This document shows, one piece after another, positions 12,599 to 18,541 of a stretch of DNA of 18,541 nt; position 1 is the first letter of the stretch; every line of letters starts with the position of its first letter. The notes beneath the pieces were generated by a model that was given only the letters and a program-made list of their open reading frames with translations, had not been told where the DNA came from and did not search any database. Where the stretch lies: contig JAMPXR010000007.1 in the NCBI GenBank assembly GCA_023701085.1, forward strand, positions 1 through 18,541. Reading direction: 5' to 3'. The DNA is from Ramlibacter sp. (GTDB lineage Bacteria > Pseudomonadota > Gammaproteobacteria > Burkholderiales > Burkholderiaceae_C). The translations under genes were made by a program, and so were the position numbers.

Positions 12599-14929
12599 TC
12601 AGGCGCCGTGGGTCACGGCCGGCGTCCGGGCAAGCGGCGGGCGGCCTTCGGCGGTTGGCAGGGCGTCCACGCGCGCCAGGCGCGCCGCGTTGGCCACGAC
12701 CCCCAGCGAGCTGGCGGCCATGCCCAGTCCCGCGAGCCAGGGCGGCATGGCGCCCATGACCGCCAGCGGAACCGACACCGCGTTGTACACCGCGGCCCAG
12801 GCGAGATTCTGCCGCACGATGGCGCGGGTGCGGCGCGCCTGCCGGACCAGCAAGGCGACGGACGCGAGCTGGCCGCCGGGAATGGCGAAGTCGGACCTGG
12901 ACTGCGCCAGCGGCACGGCCTGCCCCATGGCGATCGAAACATCGGCGCGCGCGAGCACCGGGCCGTCGTTCATGCCGTCGCCCACCATCAGCAGGCGATG
13001 TCCCTCCTGCTGCGCCCGCCGCACGTGGTCCAGCTTGTCTTCCGGCGAGCAGCCGCCCAACGCGGGGCCGATGCCCGCGCGGCGCGCCAGCCGCAGCACG
13101 TTCGCGGCATGGTCGCCGGAGAGCAGCTGCACGCCCAGGCCCATGGCGCGCAGCGCGCCCATCGCCGCGGGCGCATCGCCGCGCATCGCCTCGTCGAGCT
13201 CGAAACTGGCCAGCCAGCCTGCCTCGTCGGCCAGGTGCGTCTGGAGCCTGTCCGCGCTCGCCGGGCCGGCCGGGGCGCCGCAAAAAGATGCCGATCCCAG
13301 CCGCAATTCGCGCGCGCGGCCGTCTTCCCCGGCGACCACTCCGCGAACGCCGCGCCCGGGCGCTTCGCTCACCTGGGTCGCGGCCGGTCCGCCCGCAGGC
13401 GCGGCGGCGGCAAGGGCGCGCGCGGCGGGATGCAAGGAATGCCGTGCCAGCGCCGCGGCCTGCGCCAGCGCCTGCGCGCCATCGGCGCCGGCGCGGACCC
13501 GCGCCGCCACCAGCGACATGCGGTCCTGCGTCAGCGTGCCGGTCTTGTCGAACACGACCGTGTCGACGCCGGCGCAGGCTTCCAGCGCCTGCAGCCGCCG
13601 CACCAGCACGCCGCGCCGCGCCAGGGCGCCGGCCGAGGCCAGCGTGGCGGCCGGCGTGGCCAGCGAGAGCGCGCACGGGCACGTGACGATCAACACCGCC
13701 ACCGCCACGCCCAGCGCATGCGCCGGGCCGCTTTCCCACCACCACGCCGCCGCCGCCGCGGCCGCGAGCACGACGCCGACCAGGAAGGGGCTGGCGATCC
13801 GGTCGGCGATCTGCGCGAGCCGCGGCTTGTCCAGCGACGCCTGCTCCATCAGGGCGACGATCCCGGCGTAGCGCGTCTGGCTGCCGGTGCGCTGCACCCG
13901 CACCAGCAGCGCGCCCGTCAGGTTGTGGCTTCCCGCCACCACGGGTTCGCCCTGGCGCCGCGGCAGCGGACTGCACTCGCCCGTGAGCAGGGCCTCGTCC
14001 ACCTGGGTCTGCCCCTCGACGATGCGGCCATCGGCCGGAAACACCTCTGCGGGCAGCACGCGGATCAGGTCGCCCGCCGCCAAACGCCGCACCGGCACCC
14101 GCTCGAACACGCCATCTTCGCGCTGCCGCTCTATGGTTTGCGGCAGCCGCCGCATCAGCGCTTCCAGCGACCCCGCCGTGCGGTCACGCAGGCGCTGCTC
14201 CAGCAGGCGTCCCGAGAGCAGGAAAAACACGAACATCGTGACCGAATCGAACCAGACGTCGCCGCCCAGCGGGCCGGCCGGATCGAAGGTGGCCGCGGTG
14301 CTGGCGCCGAACGCGATGGCGATGCCCAGGGCGACCGGCACGTCCATCCCGATCCGCCCGTTGCGCAGGTCGCGCGCCGCCGCCGAGAAGAAAGGAACGC
14401 AGGAAAACAGCAGCACCGGCAGCGTGAGCACCCAGGAGGCCCAGCGCAGCAGCGCCTGGATGTCGGGCGTGATCTCGCCCGGCGCGGCCGTGTAGGCCGG
14501 ATAGGCGTACATCATCACCTGCATCATGCAAAAGCCCGCGACCAGCCAGCGCCACAGCAGCAGCCGCTGCGCCTGCCGCCGCGGCTCGGCGGCCAGCAGG
14601 TCACCCGCCGGGACCGCGCCGTACCCTGCGCGCTGCAGGGCGGACAGCCAGTCGGACGGGCGGCTGCCCTCGGGCGACCAGACCAGGCAAGCCGTGGCAC
14701 TGGCACCGTTGACGCGCACGCTGTCGACGCCGGGCAGCCGCGACAGCGCCGCCTCCACCGTGAGCGCACAGGCGGCGCAGTGCATGCCCTCGATGGCGAG
14801 GAACGACTCCCAGCGGCCCGCGCGGCCCGCGACGGGCCGGCTGAAGCCCTCCCATTCCGCCGGCTCGTCCAGCACGCAGCCGCCCCGCGCGGCCGCGCCG
14901 TCGTCCGGGGTTGGGACAGTCATCTGCAT
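12599..14929 (-). CDS. ccoI: CcoI-type copper-transporting P1B ATPase
   Basis: The 776-residue protein exports Cu(I) for assembly of the cbb3 copper centre. In order: a short N-terminal segment, a heavy-metal-associated domain with '[15 protein letters not shown]' (Cys51, Cys54), about eight membrane helices, the actuator 'LLTGEC' (TGE at 316-318), the membrane metal site CPC (417-419), the phosphorylation site Asp461 in 'DKTGTLTQ', 'HSLHP' (497-501), and 'GDGMND' (650-655). The usual CcoI N-terminal extension with an extra Cys-rich metal-binding segment is reduced to about 38 residues with one Cys (Cys18). Position before ccoS and ccoN supports CcoI rather than a general CopA. The start could be ATG 14929 or ATG 14923; neither has a clear ribosome site. 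Confidence 0.95.
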   Translation of the reverse strand: MQMTVPTPDDGAAARGGCVLDEPAEWEGFSRPVAGRAGRWESFLAIEGMHCAACALTVEAALSRLPGVDSVRVNGASATACLVWSPEGSRPSDWLSALQRAGYGAVPAGDLLAAEPRRQAQRLLLWRWLVAGFCMMQVMMYAYPAYTAAPGEITPDIQALLRWASWVLTLPVLLFSCVPFFSAAARDLRNGRIGMDVPVALGIAIAFGASTAATFDPAGPLGGDVWFDSVTMFVFFLLSGRLLEQRLRDRTAGSLEALMRRLPQTIERQREDGVFERVPVRRLAAGDLIRVLPAEVFPADGRIVEGQTQVDEALLTGECSPLPRRQGEPVVAGSHNLTGALLVRVQRTGSQTRYAGIVALMEQASLDKPRLAQIADRIASPFLVGVVLAAAAAAAWWWESGPAHALGVAVAVLIVTCPCALSLATPAATLASAGALARRGVLVRRLQALEACAGVDTVVFDKTGTLTQDRMSLVAARVRAGADGAQALAQAAALARHSLHPAARALAAAAPAGGPAATQVSEAPGRGVRGVVAGEDGRARELRLGSASFCGAPAGPASADRLQTHLADEAGWLASFELDEAMRGDAPAAMGALRAMGLGVQLLSGDHAANVLRLARRAGIGPALGGCSPEDKLDHVRRAQQEGHRLLMVGDGMNDGPVLARADVSIAMGQAVPLAQSRSDFAIPGGQLASVALLVRQARRTRAIVRQNLAWAAVYNAVSVPLAVMGAMPPWLAGLGMAASSLGVVANAARLARVDALPTAEGRPPLARTPAVTHGA

Positions 14930-14963
14930 GTTGGGAGGCTATCGGCCGCCCGGGGCGCCCCAA

Positions 14964-15005
14964 TTGACATGGATCAAGCGGCCAGGGGAAGCGCCGACCT
15001 AAGCT
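14964..15005 (+). promoter_or_regulatory. FNR/ANR-type operator with -10 element for the USP pair
   Basis: TTGACATGGATCAA at 14964-14977 is followed after 22 nt by TAAGCT (15000-15005), predicting a transcript start near 15012 and a leader of about 19 nt before ATG 15031. The operator is also 35 bp upstream of the divergent ccoI start, so it might influence both directions. Confidence 0.78.
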
Positions 15006-15030
15006 GAACCAGCAACAGGAGAAGAAAACC

Positions 15031-15474
15031 ATGTACCAGAAAATCCTCGTGGCCACCGATGGATCGGCCTTGTCCAAGAAAGCCGTGCGCAGCGCCGTCG
15101 AACTCGCCGGCGCGGTCGGCGCGGAGCTGCTGGCGCTGTATGTGGTGCCCCGCTACCCCGTCAGCTATTTCGAAGGCGGCATCACCATCTCCTCCCAGGA
15201 AATCGCCCGCACCGAGAAGCAGTGGGCCGACGAAGGCCAGGCCGTGGTCGACGCCGTGCAGCAGGCCGCGCAGGCCAAAGGCATCAAGGCCAAGGGCCTG
15301 ATCGCCAAGTCCGACATGGTCGCCGAACAGATCATGGCGATGGCCAAGAAGCACAAGTGCGACCTGATCGTGATGGCCTCGCACGGGCGCAAGGGCCTCA
15401 AGCGCATCCTGCTGGGCAGCGAGACGCAGCACGTCCTCACCCACAGCGCCGTCCCGGTGCTGGTGCTACGCTGA
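15031..15474 (+). CDS. Universal stress protein, single domain
   Basis: The 147-residue protein opens 'MYQKILVATDGSALSKKAVR', the UspA strand-loop with the nucleotide-contacting Asp10, and ends with 'CDLIVMASHGRKGLKRILLG' plus 'SETQHVLTHSAVPVLVLR'. The ATP loop G-2x-G-9x-G-S is present except that the first glycine is Ala ('ASHG'), a frequent variant. The start at ATG 15031 has AGGAGAAG upstream. It sits behind a class II FNR-type promoter and is followed 24 bp later by a second USP, so the two are probably co-transcribed under low oxygen. The sequence 'YPVSYFEGGITIS' is typical of proteobacterial USPs of this subgroup. The physiological partner is unknown. Confidence 0.93.
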   Translation: MYQKILVATDGSALSKKAVRSAVELAGAVGAELLALYVVPRYPVSYFEGGITISSQEIARTEKQWADEGQAVVDAVQQAAQAKGIKAKGLIAKSDMVAEQIMAMAKKHKCDLIVMASHGRKGLKRILLGSETQHVLTHSAVPVLVLR

Positions 15475-15498
15475 CGGGTTTGACGAAAGGACAGACCG

Positions 15499-15921
15499 AT
15501 GAAGATCCTGTTGGCCGCCGACGGCAGCGAGTACACGAAGAAGGCCGCGGCGTTCCTGGTCACCCATGACAGGCTGGCCGGCCCGGACGACGAACTGATC
15601 GTGCTGCACGTGCAGACGGCCGTCCCGCCGCGGGTCAAGACCATGCTGGGCGCCAGCGCCATCCGGTCCTACCACGCCGAGGAAGCGGCCAAGGTGCTGG
15701 CGCCGATCGAGCGCTTCCTCAAACGGCACCCCCTGAACTTCCGCGCCTCCTGGGTCATCGGCTCGCCCGCGGCCGAAATCGTGCGCATCGCCAAACAGGA
15801 AGGCGCGCACATGATCGTGATGGGCACGCACGGGCTGGGCATGCTGGGCCGCGCCCTGATGGGGAGCGTGGCCACGAAAGTGATCAGCGAATGCGACATC
15901 CCCGTGCTGCTGGTGAAGTAG
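15499..15921 (+). CDS. Universal stress protein, single domain
   Basis: The 140-residue protein has 'MKILLAADGSEYTKKAAAFL' at its start (Asp8 in the nucleotide loop) and a complete ATP-binding motif, 'GTHGLGMLGRALMGSVATKV', then 'IPVLLVK' at the end. The start ATG 15499 follows AAAGGA. It is clearly different in sequence from the preceding USP, so the pair is not a recent duplication. Being 24 bp downstream on the same strand, it probably shares the FNR-type promoter at 14964-15005. Together with the two-domain USP at 1715-2551, there are three USP genes in 14 kb, all placed behind FNR-type sites. Confidence 0.93.
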   Translation: MKILLAADGSEYTKKAAAFLVTHDRLAGPDDELIVLHVQTAVPPRVKTMLGASAIRSYHAEEAAKVLAPIERFLKRHPLNFRASWVIGSPAAEIVRIAKQEGAHMIVMGTHGLGMLGRALMGSVATKVISECDIPVLLVK

Positions 15922-15930
15922 CGGCACGCG

Positions 15931-15955
15931 GTTCGCACTGCCAAAAAATAGTGTT
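15931..15955. repeat. Intergenic 25-nt motif, copy 2
   Basis: The segment starts with GTTCGCACTGCCA, identical to copy 1 at 1164-1188, and agrees with it at 20 of 25 positions. It begins 9 nt after the USP stop and ends 12 nt before the narX-like start, so here it could lie in a promoter or leader. It contains CACT-N10-AGTG as a small dyad. Confidence 0.45.
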
Positions 15956-15967
15956 AACAGGCCCTAG

Positions 15968-17872
15968 ATGCAAGGTCCCTGGACCCTGACCGCCAAGCTG
16001 TACGCCAGCGGCATCAGCTTCCTGGTGCTGGCGCTGGCCTCGATCGGCCTGACCCTGTGGGTGACATGGAACCTCGAGGGCGGCGCCGCGGCCGTCAACG
16101 AGGCCGGCCGCATGCGCATGCAGACCTACCGCATGGCGCTCGAAGCGTCCGGACCGGGCGAGCGCGCGGCCATGCCGGCGCTGGTGCGAAGTTTCGACGA
16201 GAGCGTGGCGCTGCTGCGCTCGGGCGACCCGTCGCGTCCGCTGTTCGTCCCATGGTCGTCGGCGTCGCGGGCGCAGTTCGAGCGCGTCAACGACAGCTGG
16301 GGCGAACTGCGCCGGCGCTGGCTCGATTCGCGGCCCACGCCGGCCGAAGCGGCCCGCGAGGCCGCGGCCTTCGTCAACATGGTGGACGGCTTCGTCGCCG
16401 CGATCGAAAGCCAGATCGCCCGCTGGACCGCGATCCTGCACATGTTCCAGCTGGCGATGATGGCGCTGGCCATCGGCAGCGCCGTGGTGATGCTGTACGC
16501 CGGCTACCTGTTCGTGCTCAATCCGCTGTCGCGGCTGCAGCGTGCCCTCACGGCCTTGCAACAGGGCGACCTGTCCACCCGGATCGAGGTCGACAGCGAC
16601 GACGAATTCGGCCAGCTCTCGGCCGGGTTCAACGAGATGGCGCGCACGCTGCAGTCGCTGTACGGCAGCCTGGAGGAAAAGGTTCGCGAGAAGACCGCCC
16701 GGCTCGAGGTCAAGCGCCAGCGGCTGGCGGATCTGTACGAGGTCAGCGCCTTCATGGCCCACGCGACCGGCCTGGACGAACTCGCCCGCGGCTTCGTGCG
16801 CCAGGTGCGCATCGTCGCGAAAGCCGATGCCGCCGCGGTGCGCTGGTCGGACGAGGGCAACCAGCGCTATGTGCTGCTCGCCACCGACAACATGCCCCAG
16901 ACCATGGCGCTGGCGGAGACCTGCCTGGAAACCGGCAGCTGCCTGTGCGGGCAGGTCGGCGCCGACGCGACCATCCGCGTGATCCCGATCCGCACGGCGC
17001 TGCCCGCGCCCATGGACCATTGCCTGCGATCCGGGTTCCGCACGCTGGTCTCGGTGCCGGTCAAGCTGCACGAACGCGTGCTCGGCGAGGTGGACCTGTT
17101 CTATCGCGCCGAGGTCCGGCTGGATCCCGAGGAGCGCGACCTGCTCGACACCCTGGCGAGCCACCTGGCCAGCGCCATGGAAAGCCTGCGCGCGTCCGCG
17201 CTGGAGCGCGAGGCCGCGGTCGCGCAGGAGCGCAGCCTGCTGGCCCAGGAGCTGCACGACTCGATCGCGCAGTCGCTGGCGTTCCTCAAGATTCAGGCGC
17301 AGCTGCTGCGCGACGCGATGCGGCGCGGCGACAGCGCCGCGATGGAGCGCGTGATCGGCGAGCTCGATACCGGCGTGCGCGAGAGCTATGCCGACGTGCG
17401 CGAGCTGCTGGTCCACTTCCGCACGCGCACCAGCAAGGAGGACATCGAGCCGGCGCTGCGCACGACGCTGTCCAAATTCGAACACCAGACCGGCCTGCCG
17501 GCGCGCCTCGAGATGGAAGGCCATGGCGTGGCGCTCGCGCCGGACGTGCAGGTGCAGGTGCTGCACATCATCCAGGAGGCGCTGTCGAACGTGCGCAAGC
17601 ACTCGAAGGCGCGCGAGGTGGCGCTGCGGGTGTCCTCCGATCCCTGCTGGCGCTTCGAGGTCCATGACGACGGCGTGGGGTTCGCGGCGGAGAGCGCGTC
17701 TTCCAACGAGACCCGGGTGGGCCTGCGCATCATGCAGGAGCGCGCCCAACGCATCGGCGCGACCGTGCAGGTCAAGTCGGCGCCGGGCACGGGGTGCAGC
17801 ATCGTGCTGGAACTGCCGCGCGCGGCGGCCGGCGAAGCCGCGGCCGCATCGCTGGCGGGAGCGCCGGCATGA
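15968..17872 (+). CDS. narX: NarX-like nitrate/nitrite sensor histidine kinase
   Basis: The 634-residue protein has a membrane helix at about 13-33, a periplasmic domain with a P-box-like 'VNEAGRMRMQTYRM' (43-56, the nitrate-binding signature of NarX/NarQ), a second membrane helix at about 160-184, a HAMP domain (about 185-238), a GAF-like central domain (about 262-405) with the cysteine cluster 'CLETGSCLCG' (Cys319, 325, 327), and a HisKA_3 kinase with 'LLAQELHDSIAQSL' (His430), 'QEALSNVRKHSKA' and 'HDDGVGF'. It would report nitrate or nitrite to the regulator encoded next. The start ATG 15968 has only a weak ribosome site. No FNR-type operator is seen in its 46-bp upstream gap, so it may be read through from the USP genes. 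Distinction from NarQ rests on the P-box and gene pairing. Confidence 0.9.
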   Translation: MQGPWTLTAKLYASGISFLVLALASIGLTLWVTWNLEGGAAAVNEAGRMRMQTYRMALEASGPGERAAMPALVRSFDESVALLRSGDPSRPLFVPWSSASRAQFERVNDSWGELRRRWLDSRPTPAEAAREAAAFVNMVDGFVAAIESQIARWTAILHMFQLAMMALAIGSAVVMLYAGYLFVLNPLSRLQRALTALQQGDLSTRIEVDSDDEFGQLSAGFNEMARTLQSLYGSLEEKVREKTARLEVKRQRLADLYEVSAFMAHATGLDELARGFVRQVRIVAKADAAAVRWSDEGNQRYVLLATDNMPQTMALAETCLETGSCLCGQVGADATIRVIPIRTALPAPMDHCLRSGFRTLVSVPVKLHERVLGEVDLFYRAEVRLDPEERDLLDTLASHLASAMESLRASALEREAAVAQERSLLAQELHDSIAQSLAFLKIQAQLLRDAMRRGDSAAMERVIGELDTGVRESYADVRELLVHFRTRTSKEDIEPALRTTLSKFEHQTGLPARLEMEGHGVALAPDVQVQVLHIIQEALSNVRKHSKAREVALRVSSDPCWRFEVHDDGVGFAAESASSNETRVGLRIMQERAQRIGATVQVKSAPGTGCSIVLELPRAAAGEAAAASLAGAPA

Positions 17873-17928
17873 AGCAAGGCACGGGCGGCCGGGCGCGGAC
17901 CCCGCGGCGCGCGGGAGTGAATCGATGA
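17869..17928 (+). CDS. Possible 19-codon bridging peptide between narX and narL
   Basis: An ATG at 17869 overlaps the narX-like stop (ATGA) and its frame runs 19 codons to a TGA (17926-17928) that overlaps the ATG of the narL-like gene. The peptide would be Arg/Gly-rich. It has no own ribosome site beyond coupling. It may only carry ribosomes across the gap, or be chance; no protein evidence is available. Confidence 0.25.
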   Translation: MKQGTGGRARTPRRAGVNR

Positions 17929-18541
17929 CCGCGGCTGGCAAGCCCGTGCGTCTGATCGTGGTGGACGACCACACGCTGTTCCGGCGCGGCCTGGTGGCGC
18001 TGCTGGCGTCCGATGCCAGCCTGTCCGTGGTCGGCGAGGCCTCCGATGCCGGCGAAGCCGTGCGCAAGGCCGCGGCCCTGCTGCCGGACGTGATCCTGCT
18101 GGACAACCACCTGCCCGGCGTCACCGGCATCCAGGCCTTGCCGGGCCTGAAGGAAGCGGCGCCGTCGGCCCGCATCATCCTGCTGACGGTGAGCGAGGAC
18201 GAGCAGGACCTGCAGGCGGCGCTGCGCGCCGGCGCCCACGGCTACCTGCTCAAGACCATAGAGGGCGAGTTGCTGGCACGGTCCATCCACCAGGCGATGC
18301 GCGGCGAGCCGGTCATCAGCTCCGAAATGACGGGCAAGCTGGTCACCGCCTTCCAGAGCGCGGCCTCGCCCGCCCCGCCCGCGGCCGCCCAACCCGACCC
18401 GCTGGCGCAATTGTCGGCGCGCGAGCAGCAGGTGCTGCAGCAGATCGCCCTGGGCGCCAGCAACAAGGAAATCGCCCGCGCGCTCTCGATCGCCGAAACC
18501 ACCGTGAAGATCCACGTGCAGCACATCCTGCGCAAGCTCGA
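17925..18541 (+). CDS. narL: NarL-like response regulator (partial, 3' end beyond window)
   Basis: The first 205 codons are present. The receiver domain has Asp14-Asp15 in 'VVDDHTLFRRG', the phospho-acceptor Asp60 in 'VILLDNHLPGVTG' and 'GYLLKTIEGE' near residue 110, as in E. coli NarL. A Pro/Ala-rich linker (about 146-160) leads to a LuxR-type DNA-binding domain, 'LSAREQQVLQQIALGASNKE' then 'IARALSIAETTVKIHVQHIL', which is cut in its recognition-helix end by the window edge. ATG 17925 is preceded by GGGAG about 9 nt upstream. It is the partner of the upstream NarX-like kinase (52 bp apart) and would control nitrate respiration genes, probably located downstream outside the window. Confidence 0.93.
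   Translation, partial: MTAAGKPVRLIVVDDHTLFRRGLVALLASDASLSVVGEASDAGEAVRKAAALLPDVILLDNHLPGVTGIQALPGLKEAAPSARIILLTVSEDEQDLQAALRAGAHGYLLKTIEGELLARSIHQAMRGEPVISSEMTGKLVTAFQSAASPAPPAAAQPDPLAQLSAREQQVLQQIALGASNKEIARALSIAETTVKIHVQHILRKL

Noticed and set aside
12428..15007. Very long open frame on the plus strand (859 codons) opposite ccoI.
   Set aside because: It is antisense to a fully recognisable P-type ATPase with all catalytic motifs; its translation is Arg/His/Gln/Ala-rich low-complexity sequence, as expected from GC-rich codon bias.
15884..18178. 764-codon open frame on the minus strand opposite narX and narL.
   Set aside because: It is a mirror frame of the kinase and regulator genes, with compositionally biased sequence and no domain.
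1..18541. CRISPR arrays, insertion sequences, tRNA or rRNA genes.
   Set aside because: No regularly spaced repeats, transposase frames, terminal inverted repeats or RNA gene signatures were seen on either strand by reading.

Overview
The window is about 18.5 kb of GC-rich, tightly packed DNA. Overlapping stop/start codons, a cbb3 oxidase operon with Burkholderiales-like proteins, and FNR-type operators suggest a betaproteobacterium, probably Burkholderiales and perhaps Alcaligenaceae. That placement is an inference from protein style; no taxonomic marker is present.

Layout. (1) Positions 1-1151, plus strand: the last 49 codons of an RND efflux pump, then a DUF2892 membrane protein, an OsmC-family thiol protein and a CsoR/RcnR-family repressor with atypical ligand residues. 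(2) 1201-3073: a host-attachment/baeRF-like protein and a two-domain universal stress protein (USP), both minus strand, then a small plus-strand protein of unknown function. (3) 3083-5208, minus: a hybrid-free two-component system with a tandem-PAS histidine kinase and a NarL-type regulator. (4) 5310-7199: a phosphoribosyltransferase (minus) divergent from a plus-strand operon of three small envelope proteins (DUF883/ElaB-like, YqjE-like, YqjK-like). (5) 7144-14929, minus: a complete cbb3-type cytochrome c oxidase locus in the order ccoI, ccoS, ccoN, ccoO, ccoQ, ccoP, ccoG, a short FixH-like gene and a small membrane protein. (6) 15031-15921, plus: two single-domain USPs. (7) 15968-18541, plus: a NarX-like nitrate/nitrite sensor kinase and a NarL-like regulator cut by the window end.

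The unifying signal is regulatory. Six intergenic sites match the FNR/ANR operator (TTGA-N6-TCAA), and each lies just upstream of a different transcription unit: the host-attachment-like gene, the two-domain USP, the phosphoribosyltransferase, the DUF883 operon, ccoN, and the USP pair. In five of the six, a TAnnnT -10-like hexamer begins exactly 22 nt after the operator, which is the geometry of a class II FNR-activated promoter (operator centred near -41.5). The window therefore reads as an oxygen-limitation island that joins a high-affinity terminal oxidase, its assembly factors, stress proteins, envelope/ribosome-associated small proteins and a nitrate-sensing two-component system. No FNR-family regulator gene lies inside the window.

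No rRNA, tRNA, IS element, CRISPR array or prophage was seen. No gene-free stretch exceeds 300 bases; the longest are 5952-6231 (about 280 bp) and 2552-2761 (about 210 bp), and both are rich in regulatory sites.
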